From Faecalibacillus faecis (lineage in GTDB: Bacteria; Bacillota_I; Bacilli_A; Erysipelotrichales; Coprobacillaceae), in assembly GCF_003024675.1 (NCBI RefSeq), contig NZ_PYLP01000013.1:1-63114 (forward strand): a stretch of 63,114 nucleotides of DNA, given 5' to 3'. The translations under genes and the position numbers were made by a program. This document shows, in pieces, positions 8,927-17,523 of the stretch (positions within the stretch are counted from its first letter, which is position 1; each line of letters begins with the position of its first letter). Below the pieces are notes generated by a model, which searched no databases, was not told the DNA's origin, and saw nothing but the letters and a program-made list of their open reading frames with translations.

Positions 8927-9619
8927 ATGTTAATAAAGATAGTGGATGATGATCAAACTTTTGCAAAAAAGATAAAAGATATTGTTTATGATGCTTTTAA
9001 AAATATTTTTATCGATTATTCCATAGAATGCATATCAAGTAATTTTGAATATCAATATTTTGAAGAAGGAGATATTTTCTTTTTGGATATTGATTTAAAA
9101 GAGGAAAACGGAATAAAGATTGCTGAAAAAATTAGAGAGAATAACTTTAACGCAATTATTATATTTGTTTCAGCGTTGAATGATATGGTTTTTGATTCCT
9201 TAATTGTACAACCTTTTTACTTTATTAGAAAAGATAATTTTGATAGAGATATAAAAATTACATGTAGTTTAATTCAAAACTATATTAATAAAAATCATAG
9301 AATTATTACTTTTGATTTTAATGATAGAAAAACATCTATTAAATTATCAGATATCATTTATTTAGAATCATTTTTACATGAAATTACGATTCATACATCA
9401 TTTGATGATTATAAATATTCAAGTTCTTTTAATAAAATGATGTTATTTATAAATTCTACCAATATTGTAAGAATTCATAAATCATATGTGGTCAATTTGT
9501 TTTGGGTCAAAGAGATTTACAAAGAAGAAATGATATTGAATAATGGCATTACTTTAAAGATTGGAAAAAAATATCGACAAGATGTATTAAAAAAATATAA
9601 GGAGTATTTATTAAAATGA
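8927..9619 (+). CDS. LytTR-family response regulator
   Basis: 230 residues. The receiver domain (about 1-120) has the acidic pair in IVDDDQ, a phosphoacceptor in FFLDIDL (Asp54), Ser in FVSA and the conserved Lys in FIRKDN. The LytTR DNA-binding domain (about 130-228) shows IYLESFLHEITIHT and the signature RIHKSYVVNLFWV. Such regulators (AgrA, LytR, VirR) bind direct repeats and control quorum, bacteriocin or cell-wall genes. A strong purine-rich site (GAGGAAAGAGGGG) precedes the ATG. It overlaps the kinase gene by 4 bp (ATGA). It probably controls the PBP cluster upstream, an inference from position. Confidence 0.9.
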   Translation: MLIKIVDDDQTFAKKIKDIVYDAFKNIFIDYSIECISSNFEYQYFEEGDIFFLDIDLKEENGIKIAEKIRENNFNAIIIFVSALNDMVFDSLIVQPFYFIRKDNFDRDIKITCSLIQNYINKNHRIITFDFNDRKTSIKLSDIIYLESFLHEITIHTSFDDYKYSSSFNKMMLFINSTNIVRIHKSYVVNLFWVKEIYKEEMILNNGITLKIGKKYRQDVLKKYKEYLLK

Positions 9620-10788
9620 TGTATTTATTTTTTGATTATTTAGAAGTATTATTAGGCGCAATTTTCATAGGTGTTTTTTGTGATGTTGAACAAAAAAACA
9701 GATATTGTTTGATTTCATCGATAATTAGTTTCTTTGTTATGGAAATTATGCAAACTTACGATTTGTTTGGCAATGAGATGGCATATGTACTAGCAATTAC
9801 TAATTTTGTAATTGCTTCTATTGTAAAAAAGGAAGTTAAATTTTATAATTTTATTCCTTGTATATTATTTACATGGATATCTGTTTTTACTTCAACTATA
9901 GTTTTATTTTTCTTTAAAATAATAACAAACTATGATATGACCAAGATTCTAAAACTATATAGATTACCTATTATTTTTTTAGCAAGAATTATTTTCTTGG
10001 TTCTTATTGTTGTATTGAATTATTTCAAAACTAAAATAAAAGATACAATTATTGAAAAAAATAAATATTTATTAACAATTACAATGGTATTGATTTTTGG
10101 AATATACTTTATTTTGTTGAATGATATAGGACATATGCAAATAACTATTGATGATATCTATGTGGTTTTATTATTATTGCTAGTTTTATTTTTTGTGGTA
10201 TGTATTTTATTTATACATATGACACGACTATATAATGAAAAAACAGAATATGTGTTAAAAAATAAAGAATTGGAATACATAGAAAAAAATAAGTCTTTAG
10301 TTCATTATCTTCATGATAATGTTATGAAAATACAGCATTCTTTAAGATATGGATTGATTTTGATAGAAAATAATATAGATGATCAAAAATATGAAGATGC
10401 AAAAAGTCAGGTAGAGCATTTTTATGATTTGTTAGATGAGAAAACAAATATCATGACAAATAATTATATATTTGATACATTATTGAATGATTATATTTTC
10501 CTAATAAAATCTCAATTTGATACAAAAGTAAAATTATTGATAAATATCGGAAATGATTCGTTTTTTAAAGATTTTAATAATTGTGATAAAATAATTAATA
10601 CTATTTCCAATTTTTTTGAACAATCAGATAAAACATATTTAGAAATAAAATTGATTGAACATGAAGCATATGTTCAATTAGATTTATTTGTAGAAAATAA
10701 AGAAAATAACATTGATAAAATAAATCAAGATATGAATGTTGAATATTTTGAAGATTATGCACATCTAAAAGTGATTTTTGACAAATAA
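9616..10788 (+). CDS. GHKL-type (AgrC-like) sensor histidine kinase, diverged ATPase domain
   Basis: 390 residues. About six membrane helices fill residues 1-205, a coiled linker follows, then the dimerisation helix with the His box YLHDNVMKI (His233). The layout is that of AgrC/ComD peptide-sensing kinases paired with LytTR regulators. The ATP-binding part is odd: after the His box only about 157 residues remain, an N-box is barely visible (NTISNFF), and the usual DxGxG and GLGL boxes are not seen. It may be a weak or non-catalytic sensor, for example acting as a phosphatase. No AgrB or AgrD gene is nearby. Confidence 0.8.
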   Translation: MMYLFFDYLEVLLGAIFIGVFCDVEQKNRYCLISSIISFFVMEIMQTYDLFGNEMAYVLAITNFVIASIVKKEVKFYNFIPCILFTWISVFTSTIVLFFFKIITNYDMTKILKLYRLPIIFLARIIFLVLIVVLNYFKTKIKDTIIEKNKYLLTITMVLIFGIYFILLNDIGHMQITIDDIYVVLLLLLVLFFVVCILFIHMTRLYNEKTEYVLKNKELEYIEKNKSLVHYLHDNVMKIQHSLRYGLILIENNIDDQKYEDAKSQVEHFYDLLDEKTNIMTNNYIFDTLLNDYIFLIKSQFDTKVKLLINIGNDSFFKDFNNCDKIINTISNFFEQSDKTYLEIKLIEHEAYVQLDLFVENKENNIDKINQDMNVEYFEDYAHLKVIFDK

Positions 10789-10836
10789 CCGTTTGAGCTT
10801 ATACATCGTATAAGTTCTTTTATTTCTAATCAACTT

Positions 10837-10882
10837 TTAACCTAAACTTAACATAACTACTTATTTACTATGTTAAGATAAT
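10837..10882 (+). promoter_or_regulatory. Pho box and promoter of phoPR
   Basis: TTAACC (10837-10842), TAAAC, TTAACA (10848-10853), TAACT form the same 11-bp doublet as before pstS. A -10 (GATAAT, 10877-10882) lies at a suitable distance downstream, so the box covers the -35 zone as expected for PhoP-activated promoters. It implies autoregulation of phoPR. Confidence 0.7.
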
Positions 10883-10900
10883 GTAAAGGATGTGAATAGG

Positions 10901-11581
10901 ATGAAAGAATGTATATATGTTATAGAAGATGATGAAAATATTAGAGAAATTATTGATTTGGCTTTGACGAGTGCAGGGTATAATGTTAAACAATTTTCTA
11001 ATGCTTTAGATGCTTTAAAAAGTATGGAAAATGATCAAGTGGATTTAGCGGTTTTTGATTTAATGTTGCCGGGTATTTCAGGAATTGATGCCATCAAGAA
11101 AATTAGAGAAACAGATCAAGAAATGCCCATACTTATTTTAAGTGCAAAAGATCGAGAAATTGATAAAGTCAATGGATTAGATAGTGGTAGTGATGATTAT
11201 ATGACAAAACCTTTTGGAGTTTTAGAATTACAAGCAAGAGTGCGTTCTTTGCTTAGAAGACACACGCCAAAAACAACACCAATACTTGAAAGTGATACAT
11301 TGAAAATTGATAAACAAACAAGAATGGTAACTCATAATGGACAAGTCATGGAACTTACTAATAAGGAATATCAATTACTTCTTTATTTAATTGAAAATCA
11401 TAGTCGTGTAGTAGAAAGAGACGAAATTTTAAATCATATTTGGGGTTATGATTTTATTGGGGAATCAAGAGTTTTAGATGTTCATATTCGTGCTTTAAGA
11501 GCAAAATTAGATGATGATGGAAATAAATATATTAAGACAATCAGGGGCGTAGGATACCGATTCGTTGAGGAAGTGAAATAA
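10901..11581 (+). CDS. phoP: OmpR/PhoB-type response regulator PhoP
   Basis: 226 residues from ATG 10901; an earlier GTG at 10892 would leave no room for the AAAGGA ribosome site. Receiver domain: acidic pocket VIEDDEN, phosphoacceptor Asp53 in VFDLMLPG, Lys in YMTKPFG. The C-terminal winged helix is intact (LTNKEYQLLLYLIENH, VDVHIRALRAKL-type helix, GVGYRF). It is followed after 2 bp by its kinase. The Pho box in front and the nearby pst operon support PhoP of the phosphate-starvation response over the related VicR/ResD types. Confidence 0.9.
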   Translation: MKECIYVIEDDENIREIIDLALTSAGYNVKQFSNALDALKSMENDQVDLAVFDLMLPGISGIDAIKKIRETDQEMPILILSAKDREIDKVNGLDSGSDDYMTKPFGVLELQARVRSLLRRHTPKTTPILESDTLKIDKQTRMVTHNGQVMELTNKEYQLLLYLIENHSRVVERDEILNHIWGYDFIGESRVLDVHIRALRAKLDDDGNKYIKTIRGVGYRFVEEVK

Positions 11582-11583
11582 AA

Positions 11584-13275
11584 ATGAATAAAGCGTTATT
11601 TAAATATTTTGCGACAGTTTTAATTGTAACATTATTATTTTCTTCAAGTGTATCGATGGTTATTTTATCAGATCAAATGATGCAAACAACAAGAAAAGAT
11701 ATGTACTATACGGTAAAGCTTGTAGAAAATCAAATTGATTATCAAAAACCTTTAGATAATCAAGTAGAAAAACTTAATGATTTAGCTTATACAGAAGATA
11801 CCCGACTTACGATTATTGATAAAGATGGAAATGTATTAGCGGATAGTGATAAAGAGGGGATTCAAGAAAATCATAGCGGACGTAGTGAATTTAAAGAAGC
11901 TTTAAGTGATCAGTTTGGCTATGCGACACGTTATTCTTCAACTGTTAAAAAGAATATGATGTATGTGGCTTATTATCATCGTGGTTATGTTGTTCGTATT
12001 GCGATTCCTTATAATGGTATCTTTGATAATATAGGACCACTTTTAGAACCATTATTTATTAGTGCTGCTTTATCATTATGTGTTGCTTTAGCTCTTTCTT
12101 ATCGTTTTTCTAGAACACTTACTAAACCATTAGAAGAAATTAGTGAAGAGGTTTCTAAAATCAATGATAATCGTTATTTAAGTTTTGATCATTATCAATA
12201 TGATGAATTTAATGTTATTGCGACAAAACTTAAAGAACAAGCAGATACAATAAGAAAAACACTAAAAACTTTGAAAAATGAAAGATTAAAAATAAATAGT
12301 ATTCTTGATAAAATGAATGAAGGGTTCGTTTTATTAGATACAAATTATGAAATACTTATGGTCAATAAAAAAGCTAAACAACTTTTTAGTGATAAAATGG
12401 AAGTGAATCAACCTATCCAAGATTTTATCTTCGATCACCAAATTATAGATCAATTAGAAAATATCGGTGTAGAACCTAAAATCGTTACTCTAAAAAAAGA
12501 TGAAGAAGTCTATGATTGCCATCTTGCTAAAGTAGAATATGGAGTGACTTTACTTTTTGTCAATATCACAGATTCAGTTAATGCTACAAAAATGCGTCAA
12601 GAATTTTTTTCAAATGTTTCTCATGAATTAAAAACACCAATGACATCTATTCGTGGTTATAGTGAACTTCTTCAAACGGGAATGATTGATGATCCAAAAG
12701 CAAGAAAACAAGCATTGGATAAAATTCAAAAAGAAGTTGATCAGATGTCAAGCCTTATCAGTGATATCTTAATGATTTCAAGACTTGAAAATAAAGATAT
12801 TGAAGTTATACAACATCCTGTTCATCTTCAACCAATTGTCGATGATATTTTAGAATCATTAAAAGTTGAAATTGAAAAAAAAGAAATTAAAGTTACATGT
12901 GATTTAACACCACAAACATATCTCGCAAATCATCAGCATGTCCAACAATTAATGAATAACCTGATCAATAATGCAGTAAAATACAATAAACAAAAAGGAA
13001 GTTTAAATATTCATTCTTATCTTGTTGATCAAGACTACATTATTGAAGTAAGTGATACAGGTCGTGGTATTTCACTTATTGATCAAGGGCGTGTCTTTGA
13101 ACGTTTCTTTAGATGTGATGCAGGACGTGATAAGGAAACAGGTGGTACAGGTCTTGGACTTGCAATTGTAAAACACATTGTTCAATATTATAAAGGAACA
13201 ATTCATTTAGAAAGTGAATTAGGTAAAGGTACAACCTTTAAGATTGTCTTGCCAATAAATAAGGACTCGTTGTAG
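11584..13275 (+). CDS. phoR: phosphate-responsive sensor histidine kinase PhoR
   Basis: 563 residues: membrane helix (about 10-30), extracytoplasmic sensor region (about 35-145), second helix (about 155-175), HAMP (about 175-230), PAS domain (about 235-335), HisKA with FFSNVSHELKTPMTSIRGY (His347), and HATPase_c with NNLINNAVKYN, DTGRGI and GTGLGLAIVKH. This is the complete PhoR/VicK-type architecture. It phosphorylates PhoP when phosphate is scarce and is restrained by Pst/PhoU. A terminator overlaps its stop codon. Confidence 0.88.
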   Translation: MNKALFKYFATVLIVTLLFSSSVSMVILSDQMMQTTRKDMYYTVKLVENQIDYQKPLDNQVEKLNDLAYTEDTRLTIIDKDGNVLADSDKEGIQENHSGRSEFKEALSDQFGYATRYSSTVKKNMMYVAYYHRGYVVRIAIPYNGIFDNIGPLLEPLFISAALSLCVALALSYRFSRTLTKPLEEISEEVSKINDNRYLSFDHYQYDEFNVIATKLKEQADTIRKTLKTLKNERLKINSILDKMNEGFVLLDTNYEILMVNKKAKQLFSDKMEVNQPIQDFIFDHQIIDQLENIGVEPKIVTLKKDEEVYDCHLAKVEYGVTLLFVNITDSVNATKMRQEFFSNVSHELKTPMTSIRGYSELLQTGMIDDPKARKQALDKIQKEVDQMSSLISDILMISRLENKDIEVIQHPVHLQPIVDDILESLKVEIEKKEIKVTCDLTPQTYLANHQHVQQLMNNLINNAVKYNKQKGSLNIHSYLVDQDYIIEVSDTGRGISLIDQGRVFERFFRCDAGRDKETGGTGLGLAIVKHIVQYYKGTIHLESELGKGTTFKIVLPINKDSL

Positions 13276-13288
13276 TCCTTGTTTTTTT
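13261..13288 (+). terminator. terminator of phoPR
   Basis: AAGGACT (13261-13267) pairs with AGTCCTT (13274-13280), followed by GTTTTTTT. The stem includes the last phoR codons. Confidence 0.85.
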
Positions 13289-13303
13289 ATGAAAAAGAGT
13301 TAT

Positions 13304-13343
13304 AACTTGATAAAAAATGTATTTTTGCATATTTTATCAAGTT
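13304..13343. promoter_or_regulatory. 12-bp inverted repeat before the DeoR gene
   Basis: AACTTGATAAAA (13304-13315) and TTTTATCAAGTT (13332-13343) are perfect inverted copies separated by 16 bases. No T-run follows in the plus direction, and the repeat lies 70 bp before the DeoR start. It could be an operator for autoregulation or a transcript hairpin. Confidence 0.45.
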
Positions 13344-13413
13344 GAAGGGTGTTGTTACTCATTTTCAAGATATTTTGAATATGTTAAAATGTCATAAAAG
13401 AGAGGTAGAAAAA

Positions 13414-14178
13414 ATGCTTCAACAAGAAAGACATGAACAAATACTGGCAAGATTAAATACAGAGGGAAAAGTAAAAGTTAAAGAACTCGCAAATGATTTC
13501 GAAGTCACAGAAGATTGTATTCGTAAAGATTTAACGGCTCTAGAAAAAGAAGGACTTTTAAAACGTATTCATGGAGGAGCCATGCAAGTAAGAAAGAATC
13601 TCCATGCATACCATGTAGATGAACGTATGAGTGTACGTTTATCACAAAAGAAAATCATTGCGAAAAAAGCAGTTGAATTGATTGAAGAAAATACGGTGAT
13701 TTTTTTAGGAATCTCTACAGTGAATTTAGAACTTGCCAAGTGTATTTATCAAAAAAATATATCACTTACAATTATTACAAATATGATTGATATTATGCAA
13801 TTATTTAGACATGGGGAACATAAAGTAAATCTTATTTTCATTGGAGGACATTTTAATCGAGCTAAAGATGGTTTTATTGGAACTCTTGCAATTGAACAAA
13901 TTCACAATTATCGTTTTGATCTTTCTTTTATCGGTACAGTAGGAATGAATATTCATGATGGAAAAGTAACCACATATGATGTTGAAGATGGTCTTACGAA
14001 AAAAGAAGTCATGGATGCAAGTAAAAAATGTTATCTTGTGGCAGAAAATGAAAAGTTCAATTTGGATGGGAATTATGTTTTTGGGCATTTAAGTGAATTT
14101 ACTGGATATATTGGTGAACAAGAGTTAGGAAGTCCTTTTAAGGAAAAAATAATGGAGTATGGATTAGAAATCATTTAA
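13414..14178 (+). CDS. DeoR-family transcriptional regulator
   Basis: 254 residues from ATG 13414, supported by AGAGAGGT upstream. The N-terminal winged helix (about 5-60) reads RHEQILARLNTEGKVKVKEL, then CIRKDLTALEKEGLLKRIHGGA, the classic DeoR signature. The C-terminal sugar-phosphate sensor domain (about 75-230) has VIFLGISTVNLELAK and FIGTVGMN. DeoR proteins usually repress sugar-catabolic operons until a phosphorylated sugar binds. It sits directly before the glycyl radical enzyme operon, so it very likely controls that pathway. Confidence 0.9.
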   Translation: MLQQERHEQILARLNTEGKVKVKELANDFEVTEDCIRKDLTALEKEGLLKRIHGGAMQVRKNLHAYHVDERMSVRLSQKKIIAKKAVELIEENTVIFLGISTVNLELAKCIYQKNISLTIITNMIDIMQLFRHGEHKVNLIFIGGHFNRAKDGFIGTLAIEQIHNYRFDLSFIGTVGMNIHDGKVTTYDVEDGLTKKEVMDASKKCYLVAENEKFNLDGNYVFGHLSEFTGYIGEQELGSPFKEKIMEYGLEII

Positions 14179-14282
14179 TGATTTCTTTTTTTTACAAAAT
14201 CAATAAAACAATTATTGAATACTATTGTTTTATAACTTATAATGACCTTGTAATAATAAAAATCAATAAAAGGAGGCATGTT

Positions 14283-16616
14283 ATGAATTGTTTATATCAA
14301 TCAAAAAGAATTTCTGATTTAAAAGAAAAGATGTTAAGTAGTAAACGTTATGCTTCTATTGAACAAGCACGCATCATTACACGTGTTTATCAAGAAAATG
14401 AAGATGTATCTATTCCTAAAAAACGAGCTTTATCTTTAAAAGCAGCATTAGAAGAATTAGAGATTTCTGTAGAGGATGAAGAATTGATTGTAGGAAATCG
14501 TACCAAAGGTGTACGTTATGGTGTGGTCTTTCCTGAAAGTGGATGTTCTTGGGTCAACCAAGAATTTGAAACATTACCAACAAGACCGCAAGATCAGTTT
14601 TTAGTAAAAGAAGAAGATATCAAAGAATTTAGAGAAAAGATTTATCCTTATTGGAAAGGAAAATCTCTAGAAGATGCCATTAAAGGGACTTATGGAAAAG
14701 AAATTAACGAAATAAGTAAAGTAGTAAAAATTAATCAAAAAGATCATGCTCAAGGGCATATTTGCCCAGATAGTGCTTTATGGTTAAAACTAGGTCCACA
14801 AGGATTAATGGAAAAGGCAAAAGATAAGTTAAAGAATTGTAGGGAAGAGCAAAAGGAATTTTATGAATGTACGATTCTTGTTTTAGAAGGGGCAATTCAT
14901 TTTATGCAAAGATATCATGATTTGATTATTCAAGAAAATCATGAAGAACTTCAAGAAGTAGGAAAAATTTGTCTTAATCTTTCTAAAAGACCTCCTGAAA
15001 CATTTCATGAGGCCGTGCAATCTCTTTGGTTTTTATTTGTGATATTACATATGGAATCGAATGCATCTTCTTTTTCACCGGGAAGATTAGATCAATATCT
15101 TTATCCTTACTATCAAAGAGATATAGAAAATGGAATTTTAGATCAACAAAAAGCATTAGAAATATTGGAATGCTTATGGTTGAAATTCAATCAAATTGTT
15201 TATTTAAGAAATCAAAACAGTGCTAAGTATTTTGCGGGATTTCCAATAGGATTTAATATTGCAATAGGAGGCGTGGACGAAAAGGGAAATGATATATATA
15301 ATGATCTTTCTTTACTTTGTTTAAAAGCACAAGAGCATTTAGGATTACCACAACCAAATCTCTCTGTTAGATTGAATAAAAATACATCTCATGAATTGAT
15401 GCAAGCAGCTATTAAAGTCGTTTCACTTGGTAGTGGAATGCCACAATTTTTCAATGATGAAGCAATTATTCATTCAATGATTGATGATTTAGGAATTGAA
15501 GAAAAAGATGCACGAAACTATGCCATTGTTGGTTGTGTTGAACTAACAACTCATGGGAATAATTTAGGATGGTCTGATGCTGCAATGTTTAATTTTAATA
15601 AGGTATTAGAACTAACACTTAATCATGGAAGATGCTTACTTACAAACCAACAAATAGGTCTTGATTTAGGAAGTTTAGAAACCTATGAAACATATCAAGA
15701 TTTAGAAAATGCTTTTCAAAAACAAATTGATTATTTTATTGATAAAATGATGGATGCTGAAAAAGTAGTTGAAAAAGCTCATCAAGATTATTTACCAACA
15801 GCATTTCTATCAATAGTTATTGATGATTGTTTAGAAAAAGGTTTAGATGTTACGCGTGGAGGTGCTAAGTATAATCTATCAGGAATCCAAATGATTCAAG
15901 TGGCTAATCTAGCAGATTCTTTAGCGGCTATCAAAGAACTTGTTTATCAAGAAAAAATGATTTCTAAACATGATTTATTGGAAGCACTTAAGGCAGACTT
16001 TAAAGGATATGAAATTATTCAAACCATGCTTTTAAATAAAGTACCTAAATATGGCAATGATGTAGCATGGGTCGATGAACTTGGAAGTAAGTGGACAAAA
16101 TACTTTAGAGATAAGATGAAACATTATACAAACTATCGTGGTGGTCGCTATCATACGGGAATGTATACCGTATCAGCTCATGTTCCTATGGGAGAAAACG
16201 TAGGAGCTTCACCTGATGGCAGAAATGCCTTAAAACCACTGGCAGATGGGGGAATGTCACCTGTTTATGGAAGAGATAAACAAGGACCAACAGCGGTTTT
16301 AAAATCCGTTTCAAGATTAAATAATTCATGTACAACCAATGGTGGATTACTTAATATGAAATTCTTGCCGGAATTTTTTAAAACAGAAACAGGATGTTTG
16401 AAATTTGAAAATTTCTTACGCGCTTTTGTTGATTTAAAAGTTCCTCATATTCAATTTAATGTTGTCCGTAAAGAAGAATTATTAGATGCAAAAGTCCATC
16501 CAGAAAACCATCAATCACTAACGATTCGTGTGGCAGGTTATACCGCTTATTTTGTTGAATTGGCAGGTAAATTACAAGATGAAATCATTGAAAGAACAAC
16601 CTATGAAAGCATCTAA
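14283..16616 (+). CDS. glycyl radical enzyme, PflD/YbiW-type
   Basis: 777 residues from ATG 14283, which has an AGGAGG site. The active-site cysteine is in VGCVELTTHG (Cys418) and the radical glycine in TIRVAGYTAYF (Gly752). The Cys context GCVE is that of dehydratase/lyase-type enzymes rather than true pyruvate formate-lyase (two adjacent Cys). The gene is followed by its activase (14-bp overlap) and an FSA-type aldolase, the same trio as ybiW-ybiY-fsaA in E. coli. Since FSA enzymes favour hydroxyacetone as donor, a sugar-phosphate dehydration giving a 1-deoxyketose phosphate is plausible; the substrate is not readable from sequence. Oxygen-sensitive, so consistent with an anaerobe. Confidence 0.9.
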   Translation: MNCLYQSKRISDLKEKMLSSKRYASIEQARIITRVYQENEDVSIPKKRALSLKAALEELEISVEDEELIVGNRTKGVRYGVVFPESGCSWVNQEFETLPTRPQDQFLVKEEDIKEFREKIYPYWKGKSLEDAIKGTYGKEINEISKVVKINQKDHAQGHICPDSALWLKLGPQGLMEKAKDKLKNCREEQKEFYECTILVLEGAIHFMQRYHDLIIQENHEELQEVGKICLNLSKRPPETFHEAVQSLWFLFVILHMESNASSFSPGRLDQYLYPYYQRDIENGILDQQKALEILECLWLKFNQIVYLRNQNSAKYFAGFPIGFNIAIGGVDEKGNDIYNDLSLLCLKAQEHLGLPQPNLSVRLNKNTSHELMQAAIKVVSLGSGMPQFFNDEAIIHSMIDDLGIEEKDARNYAIVGCVELTTHGNNLGWSDAAMFNFNKVLELTLNHGRCLLTNQQIGLDLGSLETYETYQDLENAFQKQIDYFIDKMMDAEKVVEKAHQDYLPTAFLSIVIDDCLEKGLDVTRGGAKYNLSGIQMIQVANLADSLAAIKELVYQEKMISKHDLLEALKADFKGYEIIQTMLLNKVPKYGNDVAWVDELGSKWTKYFRDKMKHYTNYRGGRYHTGMYTVSAHVPMGENVGASPDGRNALKPLADGGMSPVYGRDKQGPTAVLKSVSRLNNSCTTNGGLLNMKFLPEFFKTETGCLKFENFLRAFVDLKVPHIQFNVVRKEELLDAKVHPENHQSLTIRVAGYTAYFVELAGKLQDEIIERTTYESI

Positions 16617-17508
16617 AGCGCTCGTATTTGATATTAAAAGATTTGCGGTACATGACGGTCATGGTTTAAGAACAACGGTTTTCTTTAAAGGATGCCCCCT
16701 TCGTTGTCGATGGTGCCAAAATCCAGAAGGTTTAGAGACAACAAGACAAGTGCTTTATTTTAAAACAAAATGTATTCATTGTAGATATTGCCAACAATTT
16801 AATGAACATATTGATTATCGTGACCGTCCTTATTTCAAAGAAAATCAAAATGATTTTACGGATGTTATTAAAGCGTGTCCTAGTGGTGCGATTCAATATG
16901 ATAGTAAAGAATACGATTTAGATGATTTACTTTCCAAAATAAAAGAAGATGAAGTCTTTTATAAACATGGCGGTGGTGTGACTTTTTCAGGAGGTGAACC
17001 CTTTATGCAAGGGAATTTCCTTATTGAAATCCTAAAAAGATGTAAAGAAGAAAAGATACATACAGCTATTGAAACCTCTTTTTATACATCTTTAGAGCTC
17101 ATCAAAAAGGCTTTGCCTTATTTAGATTTAATTTATATCGATTTAAAACTTTTCGATGAAAAAAAACATCAAAAATATACTGGTGTTTCCTCAAAAATCA
17201 TTAAAGAAAACATTCGTTATGTTTTACAAAGTGAACATAAAAAGAAAGTGATTATCAGAACACCGCTTATTCCACAAATAACAGCAACAGATGAAAATAT
17301 TGAAGCAATCGTACGTTACTTAGTCGAGCTTGATCCTAATGTAAACTATGAACTATTAAACTATAATCCCTTAGCTTCATCAAAGTATGAACTTATCGGT
17401 AAAGAATATGGGATAAATAAAAATTATAAAATGTTTGATGAAAAACAAATGCAACATTTTTATGATGTTGCCTTGCAGGCAAATTTAAAAAATTTAATAA
17501 GAGAATAA
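16603..17508 (+). CDS. glycyl radical enzyme activating enzyme (radical SAM)
   Basis: 301 residues. Start at 16603 is chosen because homologues begin just before FDIKRFAVHDGHGLR; 16579 is an alternative. The radical-SAM cluster is CPLRCRWC (Cys31, 35, 38) and the SAM site SGGEP follows at about residue 125. It abstracts a hydrogen from the glycine of its partner. The ferredoxin-like insert has one four-Cys set (CIHCRYC and later ACPSGA) where many GRE activases have two. It overlaps the enzyme gene by 14 bp, so the pair is coupled. Confidence 0.92.
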   Translation: MKASKALVFDIKRFAVHDGHGLRTTVFFKGCPLRCRWCQNPEGLETTRQVLYFKTKCIHCRYCQQFNEHIDYRDRPYFKENQNDFTDVIKACPSGAIQYDSKEYDLDDLLSKIKEDEVFYKHGGGVTFSGGEPFMQGNFLIEILKRCKEEKIHTAIETSFYTSLELIKKALPYLDLIYIDLKLFDEKKHQKYTGVSSKIIKENIRYVLQSEHKKKVIIRTPLIPQITATDENIEAIVRYLVELDPNVNYELLNYNPLASSKYELIGKEYGINKNYKMFDEKQMQHFYDVALQANLKNLIRE

Positions 17509-17523
17509 AAGGAGAAAAGAAAA

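Noticed and set aside
14283-16616. Annotation as pyruvate formate-lyase
   Set aside because: True PFL has two adjacent active-site Cys; here a single Cys lies in GCVEL, and the aldolase neighbour points to a dehydratase-type enzyme.
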